From the NCBI GenBank assembly GCA_019113825.1, contig DXGR01000111.1:19638-83637 (forward strand): DNA of 64,000 nt. The letters are read 5' to 3'. Position numbers and translations under genes: made by a program. The DNA is from Candidatus Stackebrandtia excrementipullorum (lineage in GTDB: Bacteria > Actinomycetota > Actinomycetes > Mycobacteriales > Micromonosporaceae). Numbering within the stretch: position 1 is the stretch's first letter; each line of letters begins with the position of its first letter. The notes under the pieces were generated by a model. That model was not told the DNA's origin. It ran no database searches and saw only the letters and a list, made by a program, of their open reading frames with translations. Shown one piece after another: positions 35,891 through 45,354 of this stretch.

Positions 35891-35912
35891 GGCAACGCGA
35901 AAGCGCGTTGCC
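35891..35912 (-). promoter_or_regulatory. 9-bp perfect inverted repeat just upstream of the GH26-like gene
   Basis: GGCAACGCG and CGCGTTGCC flank a four-base AAAG loop, about 20 bases upstream of the TTG start and eight bases before its AGGAG site. TTGGCA copies lie on both outer sides. It may be a repressor operator (LacI-type sites are often such palindromes) or an RNA hairpin in the leader. Confidence 0.55.
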
Positions 35913-36025
35913 GATTTGGCAAGGACGTGAGGCCGATATGAAGTCTATGCGCCGTTTCGTCACTTACATATGCCAATAGTCCGATTTATTGGTTAAATAT
36001 GGTAAATCGGTGGTTTCGTCGCCGG

Positions 36026-37243
36026 TCAGTACTCGTCGCGCCACACCGGGCACGACATGCAGCGAGGCCCACCTCGGCCCGAGCCGACTTCGGAGCCCGC
36101 TATTTCGATGACCTCGATGCCGGCCTGCGACAAACGGCGGTTCGTCTCGATGTTGCGCTCGTAGGCGACACACAAACGAGGCGCGATCGCCAACGTGTTG
36201 TTTCCGTCGTCCCACTGTTCACGCTCGGCTGTGACCGGGTCCAAGCCCGTGTCGATGAGTCGAAGCGCATCGATGCCCATCGCCTTGGCGGCCGCCGTCA
36301 GGAACGGCGACGGACCGCTGACGCTGATGCCCTCCTCGGTCGGGTTGACCGTGTACGCGACGAGTGTGTCGGCCACGTTCGGGTACATGACCATGGCGTC
36401 GACGTCGACCATGGTGCAGATCGTGTCCAGATGCATCGTCGCTCGTTCCTGAGCGATCGGCACCGCGAGAATCGTGTGTGCGAGCTTGGCTTCGAAGATG
36501 CGGTTGGCAAGTCGTTCGACACCTGCGGGTGTGGTCCGCTCTCCGACCCCGATGGCCAGCACACCGGGGGCCAACAGCAGAACGTCACCGCCCTCGACAT
36601 GTTCCAGGTCGGGACCGTACAGCGTTTCCACGCCTTTGAAACGCGGGTGGTGAGCGTAAATGAGGCTTGTCAGCGATGTTTCGCGGCGCCGTGCCCGCAT
36701 CGCCAGCGACGTCACGGCCACCCGGTCGCCGATCCACAGGGACGAATCCCGAGTGAACAGAAGGTTGGGCAGGGGGTCGATGACGAAGTCGTGCCGACCG
36801 GTGAGGGTGTAGACCAGGCCGCCGCCTCCCTTGACCTCGTCGCGGGACAGCCCGGCTATGAGCGTCGTGACGAGCTGATCGGTGTCGAGGTCGGCGAGCT
36901 GCCCCCGCAGGCGGTCGCGCAAGGTGTCGCCGAGGCGGATGTCGGCGAGCACGTCGTCGACGGCGGCCTGACGAGCCTGCGGCACCTCCAACGTGGTCCG
37001 CAGCAGGTCGTGCATGTAAAGGACTTCGACGTCGTGGTCGCGAAGCGCCTGAGCGAACGTGTCGTGCTCCTGTTGCGCACGGTCCACCCACGGAATGCCG
37101 TCGAACAGCAACGAATCGTTGTTGCGGGGTGTCAGGCGGGACAGTTCCGGCCCGGGACGGTGCAGGATCACCGTGCGGAGCCTGCCTACTTCGCTACGTA
37201 CCTGATACTCGGTCGCGGACCGGTCACTGAGTGGGTGGGACAT
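36026..37243 (-). CDS. arcA: Arginine deiminase
   Basis: 405 residues. ArcA hydrolyses arginine to citrulline and ammonia. Motifs of the guanidine-modifying fold: [84 protein letters not shown], and the catalytic cysteine in [12 protein letters not shown] at the C-terminus. The ATG at 37243 gives the family's usual start ([14 protein letters not shown]); the reading to 37438 is rejected. A TAAGCT box lies eight bases before the ATG. No arcB or arcC is adjacent, so it is not a full deiminase operon. Confidence 0.96.
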   Translation of the reverse strand: MSHPLSDRSATEYQVRSEVGRLRTVILHRPGPELSRLTPRNNDSLLFDGIPWVDRAQQEHDTFAQALRDHDVEVLYMHDLLRTTLEVPQARQAAVDDVLADIRLGDTLRDRLRGQLADLDTDQLVTTLIAGLSRDEVKGGGGLVYTLTGRHDFVIDPLPNLLFTRDSSLWIGDRVAVTSLAMRARRRETSLTSLIYAHHPRFKGVETLYGPDLEHVEGGDVLLLAPGVLAIGVGERTTPAGVERLANRIFEAKLAHTILAVPIAQERATMHLDTICTMVDVDAMVMYPNVADTLVAYTVNPTEEGISVSGPSPFLTAAAKAMGIDALRLIDTGLDPVTAEREQWDDGNNTLAIAPRLCVAYERNIETNRRLSQAGIEVIEIAGSEVGSGRGGPRCMSCPVWRDEY

Positions 37244-37429
37244 AAGGTCGAAGCTTAGGCCGTGACAAACCGTCTCAGCATGTGGCCCCATGGGTGCGAG
37301 GACCCCCTGGCGTGAGCGAGGCACTGCGGCTACCTTCGGTAGCGACCGGTGTCCGTTTCCTCGCCGGGGCTCGGGCCTCAGGCGGGTTTCCCTGTGCACC
37401 GGCACCGTTGCGTGACGAAGGAGCCTGGC

Positions 37430-37852
37430 ATGCCGCACATTGAACTGTCACTGTCGGCCGGTGACGGCGAGGTGTCGACCTGCAAACGCTGGGGGACCCC
37501 GGTGAAGAGTTCATCCGATGCGTGCCTGCTGTTGGACGGGTCCGGCCGTATCGTGGCGACCTCACCCTCGTGCCGCGCAATGTTGGGACTTCCCGACGGT
37601 ATCGACGCCCACGGTCGTACGCTCCTCGACGGCGCCATCAGGTTGATCGGATTCGCCGCAGGCGGTGGCGCTCTCCCGCGATGGGACGTCGAACGCATTC
37701 CGCCTCTTCAGGCGTTGAGCACCGGCGCCCTGGCGCGCGGACTGATGCGGGTGACCGCGGCCGGAGTACCACGAACACTGGACGCGATCGCCACCCCGCT
37801 GCACGGTGGCACTGAAATCGTCGGGTCGCTGTCGTTCTTCCGGCGGTGTTGA
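37430..37852 (+). CDS. Small PAS-domain protein
   Basis: 140 residues made almost entirely of one PAS-like fold: [26 protein letters not shown] (near 27) and the closing strands [32 protein letters not shown]. The ATG has an AAGGAG ribosome site eight bases upstream, which decides it over the longer reading from 37349. No kinase or DNA-binding domain is attached, so it may sense a ligand and act on another protein. Homologous small PAS proteins occur in actinobacteria; no partner gene is adjacent. Confidence 0.78.
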   Translation: MPHIELSLSAGDGEVSTCKRWGTPVKSSSDACLLLDGSGRIVATSPSCRAMLGLPDGIDAHGRTLLDGAIRLIGFAAGGGALPRWDVERIPPLQALSTGALARGLMRVTAAGVPRTLDAIATPLHGGTEIVGSLSFFRRC

Positions 37853-37925
37853 CGGGATTTTTCCGACAACGCCGAGAGCTGCATGTCCCGCGTTCGGCGT
37901 CATGGTGATGTAACACTCTGCGGCT

Positions 37926-39052
37926 ATGAAGCGCCTACTTGTGTCCGTGACCGCCGCAGCCGTCGTGGCGGTCCCGTCGACCGCCCACACCGCCGAGGTG
38001 TCGGACGTTCCCGTCGTCGGCACGGCTTTCGACGGGACGGTGCACGCCGTCGAGTATCACGACGGGGTCGTTTACTCCGGTGGTGATTTCGTTCACGCGT
38101 ATGAGGACGGCACTAGGCATGACCGCACCCATCTCGCGCGACCACGACCGTAGGTGAGTTGACGTCGTTTTCGCCGGTGCTGGACGGCTCGGTCGAGGCG
38201 ATGACCGTGGCCGCGAACCATCTGTACGTGGCGGGTCGGTTCAGCCGTGTCGACGGTGTGGCCATGCAGCGGGTCGCTCGTTTCGATCTGTCCAGCGGTG
38301 ACCTCGATCGGGATTTTCGGGTGCGGATCAACGCGTTGCCGCGGGCTCTCGCGGTCCGGGGCGACAGGATCTATATAGGAGGAGACTTCAACGGTGTCAA
38401 TGGTGAACCGCGCACCAAACTGGCGGCGGTCGACGTTGCGGACGGCGCCCTGATCGACGACTTCGTTCCCGCTTTGGACAGAGGAGTCCGGGCGATAGAG
38501 GTGTCGCGGGGCCGGATCTACGTCGGAGGCGGCTTCACCGAGATCGACGGTGTCGCCCGGAGGAAGCTGGCCGCACTGGATGCGGAGACCGGGGAACTCG
38601 TCACGTCGTTCACGCCGACGACCAACGGGGTCGTGTACGACATCGCGGTGTCCGACGGCCGCCTTTACGCGGCGGCCGGTGGCCCTGGCGGGCGGGTTCA
38701 CGCCTTTGACACCGCCGGAACCGAGATGTGGCAGCGCACCACCGACGGAGATGTGACGGCCGTTACCGTTCACGACGGAGTCGTCTACGCCGGTGGACAC
38801 TTCGAGAAGGTCTGCGAGGGAAGCGAAACCGGAGACGGTGGAGCGTGCAGCGAAGGCGTGCAGGCCAAGCGGAGAAAGCTGTTCGCGGTCACGACGCAGA
38901 ACTCGATGCTGGGGTGGAATCCCGACGCCGATTCCGTGTTGGGGGTTTTTTCACTGGACGCGGGAGGTCGCACGGTGGCCGCCGGCGGCACGTTTTTGAC
39001 TTTCGGCGCCGGTGAGATCAAGCAGCGCGCGTTGGCGCTGTTCCGGCCGTGA
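37926..39052 (+). pseudogene. Secreted beta-propeller protein interrupted by one frameshift
   Basis: The first part (37926-38153) begins with a signal peptide (MKRLLVSVTAAAVVAVPSTAHTA) and a repeat unit AVEYHDGVVYSGGDFVHAYEDG, then runs to a TAG. The second part, in another frame, is open from 38123 and continues to 39052 with repeats of the same kind: VAANHLYVAGRFSRVDG, VRGDRIYIGGDFNGVNG, VSRGRIYVGGGFTEIDG. The switch falls around 38130-38145 (LAR in one frame continues as TTTVGELTSF in the other), which one missing base would explain. Joined, it is a six-to-seven-bladed propeller of about 375 residues. A TAACAC box lies before the ATG. It may be a true frameshift mutation or a sequencing error. 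Confidence 0.75.
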
Positions 39053-39069
39053 CCCGCGAGAACGACGGC

Positions 39070-39101
39070 GCCCGATGTTGTTGAGCATCGGGCGTTTTTT
39101 T
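39070..39101 (+). terminator. Rho-independent terminator after the beta-propeller gene
   Basis: GCCCGATG and CATCGGGC pair around an eight-base loop and are followed by a run of seven T after one G. It is the clearest classical terminator in the window. Confidence 0.95.
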
Positions 39102-39151
39102 ATGTGCGAGGGCGCTACCGATCGGTGGACGTGGTGCTTACGCTAGGAACC

Positions 39152-39622
39152 ATGAGTGACTCCTGGGCGGTACCCGGAGCTCGCAGCGCCCCGGCCACCC
39201 ACTGGCCGCCTGCGGCCCCCGCCGACGCCTCCCGTCGGCCCGGCATGCGACCGGTTCGCAGCCCCGAACAGCATCGGCCCCCTCCACAGGCACCTCACCG
39301 TGCGCCGTGGAGTCCGATGGCACGGCCCGCACGCCCCACCTACCAGGAGACCCACCGCGTCACGCCGGTGGGAGTGTGCGCGGGTGCCGGCGCGACGTTT
39401 TTGTGGTTGCTGGTGACCGCCCTGTTGGGGGTCGACCTGGCGTCCACCATGTGGGTGATGCTTGTCGCCGGCATATTCGCGTTCGCCGCTGCGTGGCTGT
39501 TGGCCTCTTACGGTGATCGTGGTGTGGCCGTGGGTGTCGCCTCGGTGGCCGGTGCCTCGTTGGCGGTCGTGGGGCTTGTGGTGGAATGGCACGCATTCGG
39601 CGGTAGCTGGATTCTCTGGTAG
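39152..39622 (+). CDS. Membrane protein with proline-rich N-terminus
   Basis: 156 residues. The first 70 are rich in Pro, Ala and Arg (RPPPQAPHRAPWSPMARPAR) and likely cytoplasmic. The rest has three membrane segments (about 74-95, 98-118, 125-148). The ATG at 39152 follows a TACGCT box at 39139-39144 by seven bases and has no ribosome site, so it is probably read from a leaderless message. I do not recognise the family, although similar proteins sit upstream of the tadA pair in some actinobacteria. Confidence 0.7.
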   Translation: MSDSWAVPGARSAPATHWPPAAPADASRRPGMRPVRSPEQHRPPPQAPHRAPWSPMARPARPTYQETHRVTPVGVCAGAGATFLWLLVTALLGVDLASTMWVMLVAGIFAFAAAWLLASYGDRGVAVGVASVAGASLAVVGLVVEWHAFGGSWILW

Positions 39623-39706
39623 CCGTACTCTGTGAGTCTCATGGTCGTTCGGCGGCCCGGCTCAACCGATATAGCCCATTTTAGATTTCTCGTTCCTCGG
39701 GGGTTC

Positions 39707-40204
39707 ATGTTGTCTTATTTCGCTGCTGCTGCCACTCGGGTCGGTGACACCTGGGAGGCCGTCGAGGTCGATCTTGACGGAGTCGACGACCTCGACGAGG
39801 TCGTCGACAGGCTGCGCGACGTCGATTCCAGCGCCGACGTCTCCTTGCTTTTCGTGGAGGCCGATGACGAGTACCTGGTCGTGATGCGGCTGGACGATGG
39901 CGACGACCTTCGTGTGTTTTGCTCGGACGCGCCCTTCGCGGATGAAAGCAAGCTGGGCGCGGTGTTGTTGGCCGACACCGACACCGAACCGGCCGAGGTC
40001 CTCGACGACGAAGAAGTGCCGGTGAAGAGCGAGCTGGACGTCGAACCGGTCGGCGACTCCGACCTGTTGGCGGACCTCGGGGTTTCGGCGTCCGTGCTTC
40101 TGTCGTTGTGCGCGAAGGACGGCATGTTGCCGTCGGACGTGACCGCCGAGGTTGCCGGGCAGCTCGGCTGCGGCGACGTCATGGAAGAGGTGCATGAAGC
40201 CTGA
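39707..40204 (+). CDS. tRNA adenosine deaminase-associated protein
   Basis: 165 residues. The N-terminal strand-rich part begins MLSYFAAAATRVGDTWEAVEVDLDGVDDLDEV and continues DVSLLFVEADDEYLVVMRLDDGDDLRVFCSDA. An acidic linker and a helical end with LLADLGVSASVLLSLC and MLPSDVTAEVAGQLGC follow. This family is named only for standing directly before tadA in actinobacteria; whether it binds TadA is unknown to me. It overlaps tadA by 11 bases. I choose the ATG at 39707 (GGGGG nearby) since the conserved domain starts there. Confidence 0.92.
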   Translation: MLSYFAAAATRVGDTWEAVEVDLDGVDDLDEVVDRLRDVDSSADVSLLFVEADDEYLVVMRLDDGDDLRVFCSDAPFADESKLGAVLLADTDTEPAEVLDDEEVPVKSELDVEPVGDSDLLADLGVSASVLLSLCAKDGMLPSDVTAEVAGQLGCGDVMEEVHEA

Positions 40205-40649
40205 TTCGACGCACCTGGAGTGGATGCGTCGAGCATTGGATGTTGCGGCGACGGCCGGCGACGACATCCCCATCGGGGCCGTGGTCTTCAACTCCGGCGG
40301 TGTCGAACTGGCCGCGGCGAGTAATGCGCGCGAGGCTACCGGCGATCCCACTGCCCACGCCGAGGTCCTCGCCATTCGACAGGCGGCCGCCGTACACGGT
40401 GACGGCTGGCGGCTGGAGGGCTGCACTCTGGTCGTGACCGTGGAACCGTGCACGATGTGCGCCGGGGCGATCACGCTTGCTCGAATCGGGACCGTTGTAT
40501 TCGGTGCATACGAACCCAAGACCGGCGCGGTGGCGTCGTTGTGGGATGTGCTGCGCGACCGCAGGCTGTCGCACAGGCCGCAGGTTCTCGGCGGGGTTTT
40601 GGCTCAGGACTCGGCCGCGTTGCTTCGTGGATTCTTTGATCGGTCTTGA
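40194..40649 (+). CDS. tadA: tRNA-specific adenosine deaminase
   Basis: 151 residues. TadA converts A34 to inosine in tRNA(Arg). Zinc motifs are both present: PTAHAEVLAIRQAA (His and the catalytic Glu) and VEPCTMCAGAITLARIG (two Cys). The C-terminal VLGGVLAQDSAALLRGFF is usual. The ATG at 40194 has AAGAGG upstream and overlaps the preceding gene. The 3' end overlaps the convergent small gene on the minus strand by 46 bases. Confidence 0.95.
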   Translation: MKPDSTHLEWMRRALDVAATAGDDIPIGAVVFNSGGVELAAASNAREATGDPTAHAEVLAIRQAAAVHGDGWRLEGCTLVVTVEPCTMCAGAITLARIGTVVFGAYEPKTGAVASLWDVLRDRRLSHRPQVLGGVLAQDSAALLRGFFDRS

Positions 40650-40948
40650 CCGGACTCGATGAGGTATTCGATGAACCGTGCTCGCAGCAGTGGTTCGACG
40701 TCGCCGTAGTCGGTGTCGTGGCCGGTCAGTTCGTGCCAGAGCTCGACAACGCTGTCGAGGGCGGCGCCCACCGACCCCAACGAACCGTCGACGGTTTCAG
40801 CTTCCTTGGAGTGGGGGAGACGCCGGAGGACCTCCCAAAAGAACGGAAGGTCGCGACGTTGCCGTGCCAGCGCGAACGCTTTTTCGCGAAGCTGCAGTGT
40901 GGGCAGTTTCTCCAGCTCGGCTTCGTCCATGCCGTCAACGGTAGTCAC
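40604..40948 (-). CDS. Small conserved actinobacterial protein of unknown function
   Basis: 114 residues, mostly helical: KLPTLQLREKAFALARQRRDLPFFWEVLRRLPHSKEAE, then LDSVVELWHELTGHD and LLRARFIEYL. No membrane segment or catalytic motif is seen. The codon use is normal for the window, and it converges on tadA with a 46-base overlap. The start may be the GTG at 40948 or an ATG at 40930. I recall comparable proteins beside tadA in related genomes, but I do not know a function. Confidence 0.7.
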   Translation of the reverse strand: MTTVDGMDEAELEKLPTLQLREKAFALARQRRDLPFFWEVLRRLPHSKEAETVDGSLGSVGAALDSVVELWHELTGHDTDYGDVEPLLRARFIEYLIESGQDRSKNPRSNAAES

Positions 40949-41355
40949 CCGGCGACTCGAGTTCTCGAAGCCGCGCCGACCAGCGAAAATATCGAGTCAA
41001 TTTTCCGACACTTACCCCAACATGAGCGGTATCGGATCGGTGGGCCCCTAAAGTCTGTTTCGGGGGTGGTCGTTGTGACCGGACGAGGTGTCGGGTCAAA
41101 GGCGGTTACCGGTGGGGCCGCCGCCGGTTTTGCCCACAGACGCCGGATAACGAAAACGGATCCGGCCCGACGTTGCCGACGTCCACGAAACGCACAGGAC
41201 TTTAGCCGCCCTCCCCAAGCGGCCGATCCATCGATATCTCACACGATTCCGTACCGTCCGGCCCGCAGGAAACCCGCTCGACATCACGATGTCGCGGCCC
41301 GGGCGAAACGTCGCGATGGTGCGGCAACGACTTTTGGACTTGCGAAAGAGGAGCC
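40949..41355. other. Divergent intergenic stretch of 407 bases, no gene seen
   Basis: It separates the minus-strand small gene from the protease-inhibitor gene. It has no convincing open frame, tRNA or long repeat. The last part supplies the GAGGAG ribosome site of the inhibitor gene, and its promoter should lie here, but I cannot point to a clear -35/-10 pair. Confidence 0.5.
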
Positions 41356-41787
41356 ATGATCACGTTCATTCGCCTGCTGGCGGTCGCGGCGGTGACCGCT
41401 CTGACGGTGCTTGTGCCGGCCACGGCCGCTGCATCACTCAACGAAACGGCTGCCGGACGGGCACATGTCGAACCCGACAGGGCTTCGCCGGCGAAATTTA
41501 TATTGACGATTCACACACCGGACGGGACGGTGCGCGCCTCGACCCTGTCCTGTGGTCCCGAAGGCGGATCGCATCCGAACGCGATCGGCGCGTGTGATCA
41601 GCTCACCGCCGCCGACGGGCATCTGGATCGGGTACCGGCACAACCGGCCGCATGCCCCATGGTGTACGCGCCGGTCACTCTCGAGGCGACCGGACACTGG
41701 CATTCCGAGGTGCGCAGCTTCGTCGGCAGCTACGGCAATTCCTGCCAGGCCGTCGCCGCCACTGGTGGAGTGATCTTCCAGTACTGA
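41356..41787 (+). CDS. Secreted subtilisin inhibitor of the Streptomyces SSI family
   Basis: 143 residues: a Sec signal peptide of about 27 (FIRLLAVAAVTALTVLVPATAAA), then the SSI fold. The two disulfides are conserved: STLSCGPEGG with GACDQL, and ACPMVYAPV with NSCQAV. The reactive-site loop CPMVYAP keeps the Met-Val bond of classical SSI, so a subtilisin-type target is likely. SSI proteins are secreted by mycelial actinomycetes and hold back their own proteases during development. The ribosome site is AGAGGAG. A 17-base-pair hairpin follows. Confidence 0.93.
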   Translation: MITFIRLLAVAAVTALTVLVPATAAASLNETAAGRAHVEPDRASPAKFILTIHTPDGTVRASTLSCGPEGGSHPNAIGACDQLTAADGHLDRVPAQPAACPMVYAPVTLEATGHWHSEVRSFVGSYGNSCQAVAATGGVIFQY

Positions 41788-41826
41788 CGAGGTGAGCCGG
41801 ACGCTCGACCTGAAACGGCGAGTGTT

Positions 41827-41869
41827 CGGTAGCGCGACGTGACCATATAGGAGTCACGTCGCGCTACCG
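41827..41869. terminator. Terminator after the subtilisin inhibitor gene
   Basis: Seventeen base pairs of perfect stem (arms 41827-41843 and 41853-41869, starting CGGTAGCGCGACG) enclose a nine-base loop, CATATAGGA. It starts 40 bases after the stop. There is no T tract. It could serve genes from both sides. Confidence 0.85.
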
Positions 41870-42021
41870 TGTCGTGAGGATGCGCCGATGGTGGCCATGT
41901 CCGTGGGGTGTCACGCGACGCACAAGGGTGTCGGTTCCACAGGACGATGCGCTACCACGAGGTGCCGCATTGCCGGTTGAACGCTCGGAGCACCGGCTCC
42001 CGATCGAGAGCCGGTGTCACG

Positions 42022-42231
42022 TCAGCGTTTTTTCAACCAGTCTTCTTCTCGCGGTTCGGTGTCGTCTACGTCGTTGGCAACGTAGTCGGCGTATGGGTCC
42101 TCGTCGTACTGATCGCCCGCCGATCGACCGCTCAATTCGCGCTCAAGCGCATCGAGGTCGGTGTTCGGCGAGTGGTACTTAAGCCGCCGGGCTACCTTCG
42201 TCTGCTTAGCCTTCGCTCGGCCGCGCCCCAT
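42022..42231 (-). CDS. DUF3073 protein
   Basis: 69 residues. It begins MGRGRAKAKQTKVARRLKYHSPNTDLDALERELSG, the DUF3073 signature, and has an acidic second half ending DWLKKR. The family is small, soluble, very highly conserved in actinobacteria and of unknown role. It usually stands near vdh and bldC, as here. A purine-rich stretch (GAGGGGG) lies upstream of the start. Confidence 0.92.
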   Translation of the reverse strand: MGRGRAKAKQTKVARRLKYHSPNTDLDALERELSGRSAGDQYDEDPYADYVANDVDDTEPREEDWLKKR

Positions 42232-42564
42232 ATGGCTCGACCCCCTCGCACAGAATCATCGGGGTCACCGCATCGGTGCCCCGGAACCGTTGACATCTCT
42301 CGTGGCTCCTACGGTACAGCGCGATGCCGCGCTTTCCCACCCGGCCCACCGACGAACCTGTAACGATTTTTCGGCGATTCGTATGCAAATCACCCTAAAT
42401 CGGGCAACTCGCAGTGCTAAATGCGGTAATGACCACTCCCGGGAAAGAGTCGATACCGGTGTCAGGTGCCACGGTTGCTCGTCGGTGGCGGCCGGTGTGA
42501 ACTTTTAGTGGTCGTTTGGTGGAGGTGTCGTCCACCAAACGACCGTGTTGAGGAACGGCGGACG
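42232..42564. other. 333-base intergenic region holding the DUF3073 promoter side and the vdh terminator
   Basis: No gene is visible on either strand. The part next to 42231 must hold the DUF3073 promoter. The part next to 42565 holds the hairpin at 42511-42543, listed separately. Confidence 0.55.
42511..42543 (-). terminator. Terminator after the valine dehydrogenase gene
   Basis: GTCGTTTGGTGGA and TCCACCAAACGAC are 13-base perfect inverted copies around a seven-base loop. It lies 21 bases after the vdh stop on the minus strand and has no T tract. Confidence 0.82.
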
Positions 42565-43641
42565 TTAAGGCAACAGGATGCTGCGCAGTCGGCCGCACTC
42601 GGCCATCCGGCGCTCGGCCATCCGGTCGGCGGCAACGGCCGGCGGCACACCTTCGGAATCGGCTGTCCGCAACAGCCGTCCGGTGATGTCGAAGATCTGC
42701 GAAGCCCGGCGCTTGGCCCGTTCGAAATTGAAACCGTCGATCTCGTCGGAGACCTGGATGACGCCACCGGAGTTGACCAGATAGTCGGGCGCGTAAAGGA
42801 TTCCGCGTTCAGCCAGCATCTTCTCGATACCGGGGTGGGCCAACTGGTTGTTGGCTGCGCCGACGACGACCTTTGCGCGCAGGACCGGTACGGTGTCGTC
42901 GTTCAGGGCGCCACCGAGGGCGCACGGAGCGTAGATGTCGATGTCGGATGTGATCAACGCATCGGTGTCGTCGACAAAGGTCGCCTGAGGGTGGGTGGTC
43001 GACAGCCAAGCGCGGGCTTGCTCCGAAATGTCGGTGGCGACCACGGTCGCACCCTCTTCGAGAAGGTGACCGATGAGGTAACGCCCCACCTTCCCGATGC
43101 CCGCAACACCGACGGTGCGGCCGGCCAGATCGGCCGAGCCCCAACGGTGCTCGGCGGCTGCACGCATGCCGCTGTATACGCCGTAGGCGGTGAGGACCGA
43201 GGAGTCGCCGGCACCGCCGTTTTCGACGGAGCGGCCGGTGGCGTGACGCGTCTCCTTCGCGATGACGTCCATGTCCTGCACGTAGGTGCCGACGTCGCAT
43301 GCGGTGATGTAACGCCCGCCCAGCGATTCGACGAACCGGCCGTAGGCGCGAAGTAGCGCCTCGGACTTGTCGGCGACGGGGTCGCCCCAGATCACGGCCT
43401 TGCCTCCGCCGAGGTCCAGACCGGCCAGGGAGGCCTTGTATGCCATCCCCTTGGACAGATCGAGGGCGTCGCGAACCGCGTCCTCCTCATTGTCGTACGG
43501 GTAGAACCGTGTCCCTCCCAGCGCGGGACCGAGAGCGGTGGAGTACACCGCGATGATGGCTTTGAGGCCAGAATTCTTGTCCTGGCAGAAAACGACCTGC
43601 TCGTGCCCTGTCAGGTTGGCCGGGGCTTCGAATACGCCCAT
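42565..43641 (-). CDS. vdh: Leucine/valine dehydrogenase (Glu/Leu/Phe/Val family)
   Basis: 358 residues. It oxidatively deaminates branched-chain amino acids with NAD+. Conserved parts: [52 protein letters not shown] (the GGGKAV lysine region), [21 protein letters not shown], and the NAD-binding [36 protein letters not shown] and [14 protein letters not shown] follow. The ATG at 43641 has AGGAGCGGC upstream. The reading to 44577 is a shadow of the divergent gene. In Streptomyces, Vdh (beside bldC) supplies precursors for fatty acids and polyketides. Confidence 0.95.
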   Translation of the reverse strand: MGVFEAPANLTGHEQVVFCQDKNSGLKAIIAVYSTALGPALGGTRFYPYDNEEDAVRDALDLSKGMAYKASLAGLDLGGGKAVIWGDPVADKSEALLRAYGRFVESLGGRYITACDVGTYVQDMDVIAKETRHATGRSVENGGAGDSSVLTAYGVYSGMRAAAEHRWGSADLAGRTVGVAGIGKVGRYLIGHLLEEGATVVATDISEQARAWLSTTHPQATFVDDTDALITSDIDIYAPCALGGALNDDTVPVLRAKVVVGAANNQLAHPGIEKMLAERGILYAPDYLVNSGGVIQVSDEIDGFNFERAKRRASQIFDITGRLLRTADSEGVPPAVAADRMAERRMAECGRLRSILLP

Positions 43642-43848
43642 GATGCGCCGCTCCTGTATTGAGTCCTTATGAGACGTTGAACGATTGCCGGCGGGGGTGT
43701 CGCCGAACCTCAGCCTAAACGTCGTCCGGAGCCGGGCGCGATCCATCCGCCCGTAACGGTCGGTCGGTGGACGGTAGTCGGTATGTCCGACGCCGCCCCG
43801 GCTGCGCGACGGTTTCGTTGCGAGGGTCGATCGTGGGAAGATCTCGCC

Positions 43849-44694
43849 GTGACCGTTCCGTACGCCGCGTACTTGCGCGCCTATGAACCGTTGGCCGCTT
43901 TCGGTGCCGAGCGTGCGCAATGGTGGCGGCGGTACGCCGAAGAAGGTCGAGCGATACCACCGGAACTGGGGCCCGTGAGGCAACGTGACGAACTGTACGA
44001 ATCGGGGGCCCTGACGAAGCGGTTGCCCGATATCGGCGACGAGGCGTACGTCATCGACGGCGAGGACGGTCCACTGGTGTCCCCGTGGCAGGTACGGCCG
44101 CGCATCGCGGCCGCCGTCGACAGGCTCGCATCGTCGCCGGCCAATCTGCGGTTGGCGCGGGCGTTCATCACCCCCGAGGTGGCCGCAGAGGCGTCGGCGG
44201 TCGGTCGCGGTGCTGATGCGCGTCACTCCGCGGACCTTGACGACGAAGAACCGATCTGGCATGAACACGTAGCCACATGGCACGTCCCCGTCCGATGGTT
44301 CATGTGCGTGAAGGCCGAAGAACGAGAGCTCATTGTGACCGACGACCGCCGTCTCCTGCGATACCGTGTGGCGATGGCGAAAGCTCGGCACCGTGGCCAC
44401 AAGGCCCATGCCGTCCTGAATGCTTCGCTTGGCGCCGACAACCCGCTGACCGTGTCGGCTCGTGAAATGATCAAATGGTTGACCGTCTTCCACCCGAGGT
44501 CGATCGTGGAACTCGACTACGGCGGCCTGGCCTGGGTTCTGTCCGACGACCACCTGCGCGCGGACGACTCGCCTCAACTGGTCCAGGATGGTTTGACGGC
44601 GCTGGCGGATGGTGATCTACCCTCGGCCGGGCGTGCGTACGAAAGGCTCATGCGTCGATGGCGTCACGTGCGGCTGCGGGAGCGCAGCAACTGA
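43849..44694 (+). CDS. Conserved actinobacterial protein next to bldC, function unknown
   Basis: 281 residues, soluble, mixed alpha/beta, starting [19 protein letters not shown], which I recall as the usual beginning in Streptomyces relatives; hence the GTG at 43849 rather than 43783. It contains [29 protein letters not shown] and [23 protein letters not shown], with several His residues but no motif I can assign. The stretch after [22 protein letters not shown] is also distinctive. The gene lies between vdh (divergent) and bldC, a conserved arrangement. Confidence 0.8.
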   Translation: MTVPYAAYLRAYEPLAAFGAERAQWWRRYAEEGRAIPPELGPVRQRDELYESGALTKRLPDIGDEAYVIDGEDGPLVSPWQVRPRIAAAVDRLASSPANLRLARAFITPEVAAEASAVGRGADARHSADLDDEEPIWHEHVATWHVPVRWFMCVKAEERELIVTDDRRLLRYRVAMAKARHRGHKAHAVLNASLGADNPLTVSAREMIKWLTVFHPRSIVELDYGGLAWVLSDDHLRADDSPQLVQDGLTALADGDLPSAGRAYERLMRRWRHVRLRERSN

Positions 44695-44916
44695 GACCCG
44701 GCGCGCGGCGGGTAGGCTGAACTCCTCCCATCGGGAACATAAAGGAACAAACCGTCATAAATTCGGATATATCCTAGTTTTCCCCTCCTGTCGGCTGAAT
44801 CACTTTTGACCGTTCGGCCTATGTCACGGCGACCGGCGGCATTCGACGATAGAGGCCACGCGGATCGCTCGCCCCGTCATGCGACCGCGTATCTCATGAC
44901 CCTGGAGGAGTAGTCC

Positions 44917-45132
44917 ATGGCAGCACGAATGCAGGACCCGGAACAGCTGCTTACCCCGGCCGAAGTTGCTTCGATGTTTCGTGTCGACCCCAAAACGGTC
45001 ACACGTTGGGCAAAAGCCGGGAAGCTGAGCGCCATCCGGACCCTGGGTGGCCACCGGCGCTATCGGGAATCAGAAGTACGTGATCTTCTACAAGATCAGA
45101 TCCCGATACAAAGAGAACCCATCGAAGATTAG
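44917..45132 (+). CDS. bldC: BldC, MerR-type DNA-binding developmental regulator
   Basis: 71 residues: a single winged helix of the MerR/excisionase type, LLTPAEVASMFRVDPKTVTRWAKAGKLSAIRTLGGHRRYRESEVRDLL, and a short tail. BldC represses early entry into development in Streptomyces by binding head-to-tail along AT-rich direct repeats. The ATG has a GGAGGAG ribosome site. Sequence and position beside vdh agree with bldC. A 30-base palindrome follows. Confidence 0.95.
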   Translation: MAARMQDPEQLLTPAEVASMFRVDPKTVTRWAKAGKLSAIRTLGGHRRYRESEVRDLLQDQIPIQREPIED

Positions 45133-45248
45133 GTAATGTCGCCGTGACCGGGTGTGCCCGCCAAGCACGCCGAGGACCGGCACAAGGGCTCGTCCACGCC
45201 CTGAACGCGATCACCACGCACTCGGGAACATCACCGCGAACGAGCTTC

Positions 45249-45278
45249 CAGGCGTGTGCGGATATCCGCACACGCCTG
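45249..45278. terminator. 30-base perfect palindrome after bldC, probable terminator
   Basis: The whole 30 bases centred on GATATC are symmetric without mismatch (arms begin CAGGCGTGTGCG), giving a long hairpin with a minimal loop. It lies 116 bases after the bldC stop and is followed by TTCCGTTTTG. The distance and perfect symmetry also leave room for a protein-binding site. Confidence 0.7.
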
Positions 45279-45354
45279 TTCCGTTTTGTGACCGCGCACC
45301 ATGCCCGCCGCCCGGCGTCACGTCCGCTTCGTCATGGTCGTAGCCTGACCAATC

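Noticed and set aside
41356..41787. A toxin-immunity or bacteriocin reading for the small Cys protein
   Set aside because: The two disulfide pairs and the CPMVY reactive loop fit the subtilisin inhibitor family directly.
42280..42310. TTGACA-containing promoter on the plus strand
   Set aside because: No plus-strand gene follows and the nearest -10-like hexamers are at 14 or 19 bases, outside the usual spacing.
42565..44577. 670-codon minus-strand frame starting far upstream of vdh
   Set aside because: The first 312 codons are antisense to the conserved gene at 43849-44694; the true vdh start is the ATG at 43641 with AGGAGCGGC.
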